Notes: generated by a model from the sequence alone, not told the origin. 64,000 nucleotides of DNA from Mytilus galloprovincialis (GCF_965363235.1 NC_134841.1:55449078-55513077), one strand, 5' to 3'. Numbered from the stretch's first letter, positions 11,001 through 23,498 are shown. Numbers and translations: made by a program.

Positions 11001-12845
11001 TCAACAGCCCGTTCCGACGATGATTAGAAACAGTGATCCAGTTGAATCTGATGTAAACTTTTTAATTTATTTTTCCGTTCCGTTCCGTTCCGCAAAGTAC
11101 CAATTGCTCTGAGGAATTGGTATTTAACGGAAAAAACGGAAACAGACATCTTTAATGTAATTAAAGCAGTATGATAAAAAAAATTGTCTGACACCTCTTT
11201 TTGCATGAGTGGTATGTGTTTTAGATAGCATTTTCGACTTGATCAATAATAAAAAATTTAACACAAAGGCAGGTTACACAAAAAGTCTTTCTCCTTCCAT
11301 CGGTAAATTATATTTTAAAAAAGAGGCCTTCAACAGCCCGTTCCGACGATGATTAGAGACAGTGATCCAATTGAATCTGATGTAAACTTTTTAATTTATT
11401 TTTCCGTTCCGTTCCGTTCCGCAAAGTACCAATTGCTCTGAGGAATTGGTATTTAACGGAAAAAACGGAAACAGACATCTTTAATTTAATTAAAGCAGTA
11501 TGATAAAAAAAAATTGTCTGACACCTCTTTTTGCATGAGTGGTATGTGTTTTAGATAGCATTTTCGACTTGATCAATAATAAAAAATTTAACACAAAGGC
11601 AGGTTACACAAAAAGTCTTTCTCCTTCCATCGGTAATTATATTTTAAAAAAGAGGCCTTCAACAGCCCGTTCCGACGATGATTAGAGACAGTGATCAAGT
11701 TGAATCTGATGTAAACTTTTTAATTTATTTTTCCGTTCCGTTCCGTTCCGCAAAGTACCAATTGCTCTGAGGAATTGGTATTTAACGGAAAAAACGGAAA
11801 CAGACATCTTTAATGTAATTAAAGCAGTATGATAAAAAAAAATTGTCTGACACCTCTTTTGGCATGAGTGGTATGTGTTTTAGATAGCATTTTCGACTTG
11901 ATCAATAATAAAAAATTTAACACAAAGGCAGGTTACACAAAAAGTCTTTCTCCTTCCATCGGTAATTATATTTTAAAAAAGAGGCCTTCAACAGCCCGTT
12001 CCGACGATGATTAGAGACAGTGATCAAGTTGAATCTGATGTAAACTTTTTAATTTGTTTTTCCGTTCCGTTCCGTTCCGCAAAGTACCAATTGCTCTGAG
12101 GAATTGGTATTTAACGGAAAAAACGGAAACAGACATCTTTAATGTAATTAAAGCAGTATGATAAAAAAAATTGTCTGACACCTCTTTTTGCATGAGTGGT
12201 ATGTGTTTTAGATAGCATTTTCGACTTGATCAATAATAAAAAATTTAACACAAAGGCAGGTTACACAAAAAGTCTTTCTCCTTCCATCGGTAATTATATT
12301 TTAAAAAAGAGGCCTTCAACAGCCCGTCAGTCCGACGATGATTAGAGACAGTGATCCAGTTGAATCTGATGTAAACTTTTTAATTTATTTTTCCGTTCCG
12401 TTCCGTTCCGCAAAGTACCAATTGCTCTGAGGAATTGGTATTTAACGGAAAAAACGGAAACAGACATCTTTAATGTAATTAAAGCAGTATGATAAAAAAA
12501 AATTGTCTGACACCTCTTTTTGCATGAGTGGTATGTGTTTTAGATAGCATTCCCGACCAGATCAATAATAAAAAATTTAACACAAAGGCAGGTTACACAA
12601 AAAGTCTTTCTCCTTCCATCGGTAATTATATTTTAAAAAAGAGGCCTTCAACAGCCCGTTCCGACGATGATTAGAGACAGTGATCAAGTTGAATCTGATT
12701 TAAACTTTTTAATTTATTTTTCCGTTCCGTTCCGTTCCGCAAAGTACCAATTGCTCTGAGGAATTGGTATTTAACGGAAAAAACGGAAACAGACATCTTT
12801 AATGTAATTAAAGCAGTATGATAAAAACAAGTCAGACCCTTCTTT
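8061..12845 (-). repeat. Left arm: terminal segment plus ~14 tandem ~329-bp monomers
   Basis: After the unique outer segment (8061-8420), monomers repeat with spacing near 329 bp, marked by TTCCGTTCCGTTCCGCAAAG at about 8440, 8767, 9096, 9425 and so on to 12720. Each contains the hairpin TACCAATT...AATTGGTA (8463-8487 in the first). Sub-variants (TTCCCGACCAG, GGCATGAG, GTCAGTCCGACG) recur at 1979-bp spacing, showing a six-monomer higher-order repeat between about 8.7 and 12.7 kb. The 60-codon frames inside are by-products. Confidence 0.85.
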
Positions 12846-13119
12846 TTTGAATGAGTGGTAAGTGTTTTAGATAGCATTTCGACTTGATCAATATTTAAAT
12901 AAACAGCTGCGCCATGAGCGCATGATACGCCTGTCGTCTGGTGAAAAAACATAAATCTTTTTTGAATAACACAGGGTTGTACAGGATGTCATGCTTAGTA
13001 TATCCTGACTCATTCCTTATTCCTGCTCAATAGGAAGATTGTACAAGATGTATTTGGAAACCCGACGCAACATTAGCCTGTTAAGTTTTAAGCAATAGAG
13101 ATACAGCGCAACATGTGAA
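12846..13119. other. Inner edge of the transposon; no gene seen
   Basis: Sequence diverges from the monomer near 12830 (CAAGTCAGACCC). GCGCCATGAGCGCATGATACG near 12907 looks like part of a dispersed repeat. No coding signal. Confidence 0.4.
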
Positions 13120-13690
13120 AAAAAACCTCTTTTTTTACAAAAAACTCAATAACTCGAAAATATAAAAATTAATCATCACCAAAAAGTATACAGATCTTTA
13201 GATTAATATAACAAAGAAGTGTGTAAAGTTTTAAGCAATAATCATAAATCGTTTTTGAGATATGGTGCGACATGTAAACCCCCCCCCCCTTTTTTTTTTT
13301 TTACAGAATACTCAATAACTCAAAAATGAAATTTTGAATCATCACCAAAAAGTATACAGATATTAAGATTAATATAACTAAGAAGTATTTAAAGTTTTAA
13401 GCCATAATCAAGAATCGTTTTTGAGATACGGTGCGACATGTGAAAAAAAACACCACCCCTGTTTTAGTTACAAAGTGCCGTAACTCAAAAAGTTGTAATC
13501 TTATTTTCACAAAAAAAGTATACAGATCATTTTACCATCATGAGAAACAACTATGTTAAGTTTCATGAAATTTGGATAAGTCGTTCTCAAGATACGGTGC
13601 GACATGTTTACACCGGACAGACGGACAGACGGACGGACGGACGGACACTGGACATTTGTATACCATAATACGTCCCGTCAAAATTGACGG
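13120..13690 (+). repeat. ~150-bp tandem repeat with GGAC tail and hairpin end
   Basis: About three units contain ACTCAATAACTC, ATCACCAAAAAGTATACAGA and GAGATACGGTGCGACATGT. A GACAGACGGACGGACGGACG tract follows (about 13616-13647), then a hairpin, ACGTCCCGTCAAAATTGACG plus GACGT (about 13661-13686). The plan (tandem units, GAC-rich tract, terminal hairpin) resembles other repeats in this window. Confidence 0.7.
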
Positions 13691-13920
13691 ACGTATAAAA
13701 AATAACACAAAGACAGGTTAGACAAAAGGTCTTTCTACTAATCCATTGGTAATTATTAATTAAAAAAGGGGCCTTCCGAAGATGATTATAAACAGTGATC
13801 AAGTTGAATCTGATTTCCGTTCCGTTCCGCAAAATACCAATTGCTCTGAGGAATTGGTATTTAACGGAATCGAACGGAAACAGGCATCTGTAATGTAATA
13901 AAAGCAGTCTTGATAATATC
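13691..13920 (-). repeat. Isolated, diverged copy of the 329-bp monomer
   Basis: It keeps AAAGGTCTTTCT, GGCCTTC, AACAGTGATCAAGTTGAATC, TTCCGTTCCGC and the TACCAATTGCTCTGAGGAAT hairpin, but differs at many positions and lacks the bases between GAATCTGATT and TTCCGTTCCG. It is older than the homogenised array monomers. Confidence 0.75.
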
Positions 13921-13924
13921 AGTG

Positions 13925-15690
13925 CAAAGTTTTTAAAAATTACTTCTCATCTTATTTAAGTTCCCTTATGTCAAATTTTTAATTCAAGCATTAAAAAATC
14001 AGTTTATCCATCATTATTCAAAGTAGCTAAAGTCATACCAGTTTTTGAAAATAAATGTTAAAAAATGATGTATTTAATTACAGACCAATTGCATTTTTAC
14101 AATTAGTATCTAAAATACTTGAGAGACACGTAAAAACTTATTTAATGAACTATACGGACACATATAATCTGTTGTATGTCCTGCAATCAGGTTTTCGTTC
14201 GAACCATTCCTGTCAAACTGCCATGACAACTTTGTTAGATAAATGGTTAAAAGCAATTGATGAAGGCGAATTAGTAGGAGCAGTATTTCTGGATCTTTGT
14301 AAAGCTTCTGATGTTCTTCATCATAAACTGCTCCTCCAGAAATTACAAAAATACAGATTTTCTTATTCTTCACTGCACTGGCTTACTTCATATCTAACTG
14401 ATAGACAGCAGGTTGTATACATTTCAAATACTTTTTCAGGTGTATTAAAAGTAAAAACAGGTGTACCTCAAGGGTTCGTTTAAGGTCCCATATTATTCTT
14501 ATTATTCATTAATTTTTTGCCTTTGTGTAATCCAAATCATAACAGTGATCTTTTGGCTGATGATAGTACTATTTCTGTTACTGGTAAAAACAAAAGTTGT
14601 ATAGCCAGACACTAAATACTGTGTTAGAAAATATTTCTCATTGGTGTGATGAAAACAAAATGTTAATCAATGTATCCAAAACAAAGAAAATGTGTTTATG
14701 TTCAAAACACAAACTTTCTGTCATGTGTAATGAACCTTTTAATATCTTCATTAATAATCAATATATTAATGAAAGTCAGCGTGAACAAGTCCTTGGTATT
14801 TTTGTGGACGCAACTCTGTCTTGGTCTGATCATATCAAATATGTTATTAAAAACTTTAAGGTAAATTCCTCCTTTAGCTCTACTAAAAAGGATCAAGAAA
14901 TATTTAAATCATAATGCAAGAATTTTATTTTATAATGCATACATTCTTCCAAATTTTGACTACTGTTGTTCAATATGGGGCAACTGTAACACATTTTTAA
15001 TCGACAGTTTGCTTAAATTACAAAAAAGGGAAGCTAGAATTATTTTAAATGAACACGATTTTCAAAAACCATCTGTTGAACTTTTTAAAGAATCTGGAAT
15101 AATTCCAGTAAATACATGTAATAGAATATTATACCACAAGTCCTTATTAATGTATGAATAAAACAATGGATTGGTACCCCAATACTTGTCAAATCTTATT
15201 GTTACTACAAATAGCAAACAGTCATACAGTACTCGACTCTCATTTTCAGATAATTGTATTGTTCCAAAATCAAATACAGAATTATACAAACCAAGCTTTT
15301 CTTTTAGTGGTCAAAAGGTGTGGAATTCACTATCCAAAGAAATCAAAAAATCAAAAAAATGTATCGTCATTCAAGTATACTTACAAATCATTATATATTT
15401 TAACAATAAAACTCAAAACACTATCATGTAATCCGTTTTGTTCATGTATTTGTTTATGTAATTTAATATTTATACTATTATTCATCATTGTGTATTGCTA
15501 GATTGATTTGATTTATATCAACCGTGCAAGGGCTTTTGTCAAGGTCGTTAAAAAAAAACCGTAGTAGTAGATTATGTTTATTCATGTTGTTAATATTGTG
15601 TCTATAGAGAACCTTATTGAAAATTGATTTAATGTTTTTTTTCGTAAATAAATATGTTGATTCTGAATAGAGAAAATAAATAATTTGGCC
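13925..15690 (+). pseudogene. Dead, 5'-truncated non-LTR retrotransposon (RT and C-terminal part)
   Basis: From 14055 it reads NYRPIAFLQLVSKILERHV, QSGFRSNHSCQTA, VFLDLCKASD and KTGVPQG, the usual block order of non-LTR reverse transcriptases. A stop at 14481 interrupts it before GPILFLLFINFLPL and LLADDSTI (the ADD catalytic motif). A frameshift near 14595 leads to ENISHWCDENKMLINVSKTK. Further breaks lead to ARILFYNAYILPNFDYCCS and PSFSFSGQKVWNSLSKEIKK. The 3' tail ends near GTAAATAAATATG (15650). CR1/Jockey-group affinity is inferred from the motif order. It lies inside the large transposon. Confidence 0.85.
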
Positions 15691-16984
15691 AGCAAAGGGA
15701 GAAAAAAAATTTTGACAGAGGATATTTACCATAAAAAATAATGTTAAATTTGAAAAAAATAATTTGTCGCGCCACTTCCCAAAAATAAAAATAAAATGCG
15801 CGCATGCCTCCCCCTCTGCAAGTTAAATGGTCCGTCCCTAAAGATCATATAAAATGTGTCGATACGTTGCTTATAAGGATCTGAAAACGCTCAATTTTAC
15901 TTTCTGTTTAAAGATCTTTTGAGGTTCTCTTAATTTGTCGGATTAATACACACTTTTAAAATTTGAAAGCTTAAATTTTTATTAGCTGATGTAAAAACTA
16001 CCAGGACAGAAAGTAAAACGGAGTGTTGTCAGATCCTTGTACGCAAACTTTTTAAGAGTAGACACGGGATTTGAATTTTGATTTAATTTGGTTTGAATAT
16101 AAATAAAAATGTATGTGTTAATCTTCTTTGTTTATCCTACTATAAATTTCATGATTCTTCTTTTGGAAATAAATTCAATCAACGATGACAGAAGGAATGT
16201 TCATGTAATATTATACTTGCCTGACGACGACAGAAGGAAACTGGAATCGCAGAGCCAATGCAGTGTAGTCTATATAAACATAGCAGACATAATGGGTATG
16301 ATTACAAATGAGACAACTTTTATCAAAAGACGAACTAATAAAGATGTATACCCCAATAAAACATCGTATGCCTAATGGCATTCAACAATGAACAAAGCAC
16401 ATCCAATATAGTAAGTTATAAGAGACCCCTTTACTTGCACTCACTACTAAATGTAAACCAATAAAAAGCGAGAAAAACAGCGTTTCCGGTTTCTAGAAAA
16501 AAAAGCAATAAACAAATATAACACGCATAATTAAAAGCTGCCGATTTCGGATCTTGATCTATATAATGAGGCGCTGTTCAAGTCGCCGTGAGCGCTCTAT
16601 CCCCTCAAGAGCAATGGTGTAATAGTACAACTTGTTTAGTTAAATTAAAATTCTGTTTAATATTAGATCGCCCATGTTAAGAGTTGTGTACATATATTTG
16701 AGGTGTTCAGAAACAGCAAAGATCATTGTTATCATTATAGAGAAGACTTTTTCACTATACAAATTTCTATTTAGTTGAGCACTCTTAAATAATTGTTAAA
16801 AGTTTGGCAAAAACAGATCCTCTCCTAAGAAACATTTTAACAAGAGAAACGTTTTAACAGCTCTGATTTCTTATGTTAACATGCTACAATAAATATAGAT
16901 TACATGGATGTTTGCTGGGCGATATTCATGCATTGGTTTTATACATTTTAGTCATTTTGTTGGAAGATTTGTTATTTTCATCTA
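15691..16984. other. Interior of the large transposon; inverted repeat, no gene
   Basis: GGATCTGAAAACGCTCAATT and TTACTTTCTG (15878-15907) are mirrored by CAGAAAGTAAAA and GTTGTCAGATCC (about 16005-16036), an imperfect ~40-bp inverted repeat. Around 16290-16330, ATGATTACAAATGAGACAAC is the core of the SINE-like repeat seen elsewhere. An 88-codon frame at 16109-16375 overlaps this repeat and shows no recognisable domain. Confidence 0.5.
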
Positions 16985-19978
16985 AAAAACTTAAAAAGTT
17001 TACATCAGATTCAACTTGATCACTGTCTCTAATCATCGTCGGGACGGGCTGTTGAAGGCCTCTTTTTTAAAATATAATTACCGATGGAAGGAGAAAGACT
17101 TTTTGTGTAACCTGCCTTTGTGTTAAATTTTTTATTATTGATCAAGTCGAAAATGCTATCTAAAACACATACCACTCATGCAAAAAGAGGTGTCAGACAA
17201 TTTTTTTTATCATACTGCTTTAATTACATTAAAGATGTCTGTTTCCGTTTTTTCCGTTAAATACCAATTCCTCAGAGCAATTGGTACTTTGCGGAACGGA
17301 ACGGAACGGAAAAATAAATTAAAAAGTTTACATCAGATTCAACTTGATCACTGTCTCTAATCATCGTCGGAACGGGCTGTTGAAGGCCTCTTTTTTAAAA
17401 TATAATTACCGATGGAAGGAGAAAGACTTTTTGTGTAACCTGCCTTTGTGTTAAATTTTTTATTATTGATCAAGTCGAAAATGCTATCTAAAACACATAC
17501 CACTCATGCAAAAAGAGGTGTCAGACAATTTTTTTTTATCATACTGCTTTAATTACATTAAAGATGTCTGTTTCCGTTTTTTCCGTTAAATACCAATTCC
17601 TCAGAGCAATTGGTACTTTGCAGAACGGAACGGAACGGAAAAATAAATTAAAAAGTTTACATCAGATTCAACTTGATCACTGTCTCTAATCATCGTCGGA
17701 ACGGGCTGTTGAAGGCCTCTTTTTTAAAATAAAATTACCGATGGAAGGAGACAGACTTTTTGTGTAACCTGCCTTTGTGTTAAATTTTTTATTATTGATC
17801 AAGTCGAAAATGCTATCTAAAACACATACCACTCATGCAAAAAGAGGTGTCAGACAATTTTTTTTTATCATACTGCTTTAATTACATTAAAGATGTCTGT
17901 TTCCGTTTTTTCCGTTAAATACCAATTCCTCAGAGCAATTGGTACTTTGCGGAACGGAACGGAACGGAAAAATAAATTAAAAAGTTTACATCAGATTCAA
18001 CTTGATCACTGTCTCTAATCATCGTCGGAACGGGCTGTTGAAGGCCTCTTTTTTAAAATATAATTACCGATGGAAGGAGAAAGACTTTTTGTGTAACCTG
18101 CCTTTGTGTTAAATTTTTTATTATTGATCAAGTCGAAAATGCTATCTAAAACACATACCACTCATGCAAAAAGAGGTGTCAGACAATTTTTTTTTATCAT
18201 ACTGCTTTAATTACATTAAAGATGTCTGTTTCCGTTTTTTTCGTTAAATACCAATTCCTCAGAGCAATTGGTACTTTGCGGAACGGAACGGAACGGAAAA
18301 ATAAATTAAAAAGTTTACATCAGATTCAACTGGATCACTGTCTCTAATCATCGTCGGAACGGGCTGTTGAAGGCCTCTTTTTTAAAATATAATTACCGAT
18401 GGAAGGAGAAAGACTTTTTGTGTAACCTGCCTTTGTGTTAAATTTTTTATTATTGATCAAGTCGAAAATGCTATCTAAAACACATACCACTCATGCAAAA
18501 AGAGGTGTCAGACAATTTTTTTTATCATACTGCTTTAATTACATTAAAGATGTCTGTTTCCGTTTTTTCCGTTAAATACCAATTCCTCAGAGCAATTGGT
18601 ACTTTGCGGAACGGAACGGAACGGAAAAATAAATTAAAAAGTTTAAATCAGATTCAACTGGATCACTGTCTCTAATCATCGTCGGAACGGGCTGTTGAAG
18701 GCCCCTTTTTTAAAATATAATTACCGATGGAAGGAGAAAGACTTTTTGTGTAACCTGCCTTTGTGTTAAATTTTTTATTATTGATCAAGTCGAAAATGCT
18801 ATCTAAAACACATACCACTCATGCAAAAAGAGGTGTCAGACAATTTTTTTTATCATACTGCTTTAATTACATTAAAGATGTCTGTTTCCGTTTTTTCCGT
18901 TAAATACCAATTCCTCAGAGCAATTGGTACTTTGCGGAACGGAACGGAACGGAAAAATAAATTAAAAAGTTTACATCAGATTCAACTTGATCACTGTCTC
19001 TAATCATCGTCGGAACGGGCTGTTGAAGGCCTCTTTTTTAAAATATAATTACCGATGGAAGGAGAAAGACTTTTTGTGTAACCTGCCTTTGTGTTAAATT
19101 TTTTATTATTGATCAAGTCGAAAATGCTATCTAAAACACATACCACTCATGCAAAAAGAGGTGTCAGACAATTTTTTTTTATCATACTGCTTTAATTACA
19201 TTAAAGATGTCTGTTTCCGTTTTTTCCGTTAAATACCAATTCCTCAGAGCAATTGGTACTTTGCGGAACGGAACGGAACGGAAAAATAAATTAAAAAGTT
19301 TACATCAGATTCAACTGGATCACTGTCTCTAATCATCGTCGGAACGGGCTGTTGAAGGCCTCTTTTTTAAAATATAATTACCGATGGAAGGAGAAAGACT
19401 TTTTGTGTAACCTGCCTTTGTGTTAAATTTTTTATTATTGATCAAGTCGAAAATGCTATCTAAAACACATACCACTCATGCAAAAAGAGGTGTCAGACAA
19501 TTTTTTTTATCATACTGCTTTAATTACATTAAAGATGTCTGTTTCCGTTTTTTCCGTTAAATACCAATTCCTCAGAGCAATTGGTACTTTGCGGAACGGA
19601 ACGGAACGGAAAAATAAATTAAAAAGTTTAAATCAGATTCATTTTGATCACTGTCTCTAATCAAGGACGACGTGAGGTCAGTCTAGATATCATAATGCAT
19701 GACTTGCAAATGCGTTAATTTCATGATAATTTATCAGGACAATCCGACATATTCATCTACAGAATATTTTCCGATGTTATACATTTTTACACATTTCACC
19801 TGTGAAGATGAGATTAAGTATACATTTGTGTTATTTGTATATGGAAAACCGTAAAACACAGAAATTTTAAAGTTTGTTTTGTTTTAAAGATTTTTCGAAA
19901 TTTTGATAAATGCCCCCTTTGGATACCTTAAATGAAATTCCTTTCCGTTCCGTTCCGTTCCGTAAAGTACCAATAGCC
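16985..19978 (+). repeat. Right arm: ~8 tandem ~329-bp monomers plus terminal segment
   Basis: The same monomer as the left arm, in inverse orientation: GGAACGGAACGGAACGGAAA occurs near 17293, 17622, 17950, 18279, 18606, 18935, 19264 and 19592. The outer 19640-19978 is the inverse of 8061-8420. The arm is about 1.8 kb shorter than the left one, so monomer number differs between arms. Confidence 0.85.
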
Positions 19979-19987
19979 ATTCAACAA

Positions 19988-22215
19988 CACAACAACTCAA
20001 CAACAAAATGTGTTCAGTCAAACGTACTGGAGGTAAAGAATTTAACCAATAACTTTTCTACTACCAGAAAATGTAATTCTATTTTAGGAAATCTTGTCAG
20101 TATTATTATTTTGTTTTTATGTACTGCAACACATATTCTATTATATAATTCCAAATCATCTCCATTTTCAAACCCTTTTATATTTCCACACACAAGTCAC
20201 TTAATATATATGTCACTTATACATAAATCATATATTGACAAAGTTTTCTGAAATTAAATATTTGCTATCAAAATCAAACACAGATGTGCTGTGTTTAAGT
20301 GAAACATTTTTGTCAGATTCTGTCCAAAATAAAGAAATAGAGTAAGGGTTATGATACAAACAGAAAAGACAATCGGAAAATCTGGCGGTGGGTTTTTAAT
20401 TTATATTACTAACATGTTAACCACAATAAGACGATATGATTTAGAAAATGATGATATAGAATCAATGTGGATCGAAATTATTTTTGTTCATCAAAAACCT
20501 ATATTACTTGGTAACATTTATAGACCACCAAATAGTAATGCAAAGTGGATTACAAACTTTGAATCACATGTTAACAAATGTCAATATTGAAGATAAGGAA
20601 ATGATTATTTTGGGTGACTTTAATATTAATTTGGCGTCGAGAAAAATTCCAGCTAAATGGTCACATTTGAAAAACATTTAAAACTTGTCTCAATTAGTCT
20701 CAGTTCCCACTCGAGTCACACAAACATCTTCCACTTTGGTAGACCATATTTATAGCAATGAACCAGATAATATTCATTTTATGTTCCGAAGTATTCTATC
20801 AGTGACCATTATCCAGTATGCATTTCTCACAAAAGAGGGGTTAAAATCGAAAAAGAAAATTCATGAATATATTACGTTCAGATCTACTAAACATTTTAAT
20901 GAAAATGATTTTATCAATCACATATCACAGTGTTCGTTTAATTGTGTGTTAGAAATCGATGACCCCGAAGAAGCACTGTTGTCTTTTTTGAATATTTTTA
21001 CTGAAGTACTGTATTAAATCATCATGCTCCACTCATTAAAAAGAGAGTAAAACGTTTATATCAAAATAAGTGGATGAATGATGAAATTCTAGATAGCATG
21101 AGAAAACGTGATTTTTATTATAAGAAAAAAGATATATATAGTTAAAGACTGTGGAGAAATAAAGTCAAATATCTCATCGGAAACTCTAAACAAAATTATT
21201 ATACCAACACAAAAAGGGCAATAGTAGTAAATTATGGAAGCACCTACATACGACAATCATACCAGTATAAAAATCATAAGTGATTGTAACAAAAAGGAAA
21301 TTTTAGAACCAAAACGCATTGCTGATGTTTTTTATGCTTATTTCACAAATATCACAGATAATCTTAATCAAAACATCAACAATTATAGTAGTTGTTGTAA
21401 CAAACTTGATGATTTTATATCGGGTCATGTACCAGATAACGTGTATTTTTCTATACCACTTATGAGTTATGATTTTGTGTGTTTACAACTAAAAGCACTA
21501 GATGAAACAAAAGCAACAGGTTCATCAATCATGTGAACTGCTTGTTCAAAAATTAAACAAATACAAATTTGCTTATACCTCATTACGCTGGTTTACATCA
21601 TATTTGGCTGACAGATATCAGAAAGTATCGATATCAGAAAGTATTTATTTCAAATACATTATCAGACGTACAAAAACAAAAAACGGGTATACCAAGGATC
21701 CGTATTATGACCGGTGTTGTTTTTAATTTTTATTAATGATCTTCCTTTGTCTAATCCTTATCATAACACCGATTTATTTGCTGATGATAGAACTTTATTT
21801 ATTTTATTTATTTTTTTATTTTTTTTATTTGCAAAACAGACAAAAACCAATTTAGGTTATGGCAAATACAAAACAAACATGATCAAACATAATGAAAACT
21901 CGACAATATTATAATAGATATATGATAAAAACAGTTATTGTTCTCCTTTCCATAGAACCATATCAGTCATTGTACAAAACAAAAGTTGCGTCAGTCAAAA
22001 ACTTAATACGGTTTTACAAGATATTTTTCGCTGGTGTGATGACAATAAAATGGCTGTATATGTATCTAAAACGAAAGCTATATGCATTGGATATAAACAA
22101 AAGCTTTCCGTTGCATCAAATGAAAACATTAATCTTGCTTTAAATGGACAACAAATTATAGAAATTGATTGCAATTGTCTGAATCCTGCTTCATCTGTCG
22201 TTATTTGGTGAAACC
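19988..22215 (+). pseudogene. 3' part of the dead non-LTR retrotransposon split by the insertion
   Basis: Past the target duplication the frame IQQHNNSTTKCVQSNV continues. Endonuclease-domain pieces follow in shifting frames: NTDVLCLSETFLSDS (about 20280), GGGFLIYITNMLTT, ILLGNIYRPPNSNAK, MIILGDFNINLASRK and STLVDHIYSNEPDNI. These are the APE-type endonuclease motifs of LINEs. After the linker (20685-21536) there is a deletion: DETKATGSS is followed almost directly by LLVQKLNKYKFAYTSLRWF, so the core of the RT is gone. LFLIFINDLPLSNPY and DLFADDRTLF (21714-21800) remain, then a T-rich expansion. It is dead. Confidence 0.8.
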
Positions 22216-22789
22216 ACAAGTATTTAGTTTTTTTTTTAATTTGAATACAGTCACGATTAGATTTGACATATTTAAAAACCCCGGGCGGTTATTCAATTTT
22301 TTATGAGACCAAATGAATTTTAATTTAGGAAAACTACGAAAAACCGAGTCCAAAATCAAAATTTGAATACACAGTTTAGCATATTAAAAAAAAAGAATTC
22401 AAGAAACTGTTGAAAAAAGTCAGAAATGAGAAATTTATACAAATTATTGGTAACTATATTGTCCTGTATTGGTCTATTAATTATTTCTCACGGTTAGGGC
22501 CATAATTCCAAAAATCAATGCCCCTTATTCCTACAAAAATAAAGAGACGAGGGAATGATCATGATTGACAAAGAGACAACTTTACACCTTAGTTCAAATG
22601 AAGTCATGTAAACCATTATAGGCCACGGTACGACCTTAAAAAACGCGAAAAACCAATACCGTGTGGTTGACTACAAAAAAGTAGATCGTATGAAAATACG
22701 GAATAATATACTACGCGCCTGTCAGCCTATGCAATGTGTGACTGTAATTTGAATTTCAAAATTACTGAGTTACGTTTTTCGACGAACTA
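22216..22789. other. Intergenic, with a SINE-core fragment; no gene seen
   Basis: AATGATCATGATTGACAAAG and AGACAACTTTACACC (22552-22592), then AAACCATTATAGG (22610), match the core of the dispersed SINE-like repeat also at 25015, 39180 and 52930. Otherwise no coding signal. Confidence 0.45.
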
Positions 22790-23060
22790 GTCAACTCAAT
22801 CATAGCGAATCACATGAATTTGATGCGACTGTCATACAAATGAGAGGTTTAGCGCTATAAAACCAGGTTCAATCCCCTGTTTTCTACGTGATTTGAAAAT
22901 ACCTGTACCAAGTCAGGAATATGACAGTTGTTGTCCATTCGTTTGATGTGTTCTGTCATTTGATTTTGCCATTTGATTAGGGATTTTCCGTTTTGAATTG
23001 TCCTCGGAGTTCAGTATTTTCAGTTGTGATTTTACTTTTGACATAGTCAGAAAATACCAG
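22790..23060 (+). repeat. tRNA-derived SINE-like repeat
   Basis: The body contains AGGTTTAGCGCTATAAAACC and GGTTCAATCCC (about 22867), the latter fitting a polymerase III B box. It continues with TGTACCAAGTCAGGAATATG, GACAGTTGTTGTCCATTCG and TGATTTTGCCATTTGATTAG. Parts recur diverged at 52820-53085 and 61410-61650. I know this as an abundant mussel-type dispersed repeat; the tRNA origin is inferred from the B box only. Confidence 0.55.
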
Positions 23061-23498
23061 CGAAATTATCTTTATGAATAATGAATTGTCGCATAAAAAT
23101 TAAGTACATGGGAAATTGCAAAGTTTACGAAGTCTAGTCTGATTAATCATTTTACAAAAAAAAAAGAATACCAATCAAAGGGGGGCGTACGCCCTCTACG
23201 CCCCCTCTGATTCCGCCACTGCCATGGAAATCTGAAGTATACCCAAATATTTTTCAACGCCCTCTTAATTTCCTCCCACCCCTTTCAGATTATAAATGAC
23301 CTGTCACTTACGAAACTTCTTATTCTTAATTATAACAAAAGCACCGAAAATCGTTAGTTCAGAGCATTTAATAAATATCGGACGACATCATATCTATATT
23401 GATGGTTGCCCTCATTACAGGAGTCAATTCATGGAAGAATTACAACACAAATTATTTTCGTTTCATCCCCAGTCCGCATAAACTCCAAAAATACAACC
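23061..23498. other. 5' flank of the EF-Tu gene
   Basis: No TATA box is evident. TTTCATCCCCAG (to 23472) could be a splice acceptor for a 5'-untranslated intron. An in-frame ATG at 23406 precedes the proposed start but adds 31 residues that do not look like a family segment. Confidence 0.35.

Larger units (their letters stand above)
8061..19978. mobile_element. 11.9-kb long-inverted-repeat transposon with 9-bp target duplication (Mutator/foldback-like)
   Basis: The left end is GGCTATTGGTACTTTACGG and the right end is its inverse, CCGTAAAGTACCAATAGCC. The flanks are ATTCAACAA on both sides (8052-8060 and 19979-19987), a perfect 9-bp target-site duplication. The outer ~360 bp of the two ends are inverse copies. 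Internal to them are arrays of ~329-bp monomers in opposite orientation, about 14 on the left and 8 on the right. The 4.1-kb centre holds other repeats and a dead retrotransposon but no transposase. Long inverted repeats, tandem sub-repeats and 9-bp duplications are known from Mutator-like and FB/Galileo-type elements; the superfamily is inferred. It is non-autonomous. The perfect duplication and the similarity of the arms suggest it is young or kept homogeneous by gene conversion. Confidence 0.8.

Noticed and set aside
8718..19660. Ten or so near-identical 60-codon frames (MQKEVSDNFFYHT...) in the 329-bp monomers
   Set aside because: They recur only because the monomers are nearly identical; homopolymer length differences break the frame in the other monomers, and no domain is present.
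22860..22885. A tRNA gene suggested by GGTTCAATCCC
   Set aside because: No cloverleaf could be drawn around it; the sequence belongs to a dispersed SINE-like repeat.
23406..23498. Upstream in-frame ATG of the EF-Tu gene as the start
   Set aside because: The extra 31 residues do not resemble a targeting peptide, and MSNVVRRAF at 23499 gives a typical one. A splice acceptor-like CCCCAG at 23472 also lies between.
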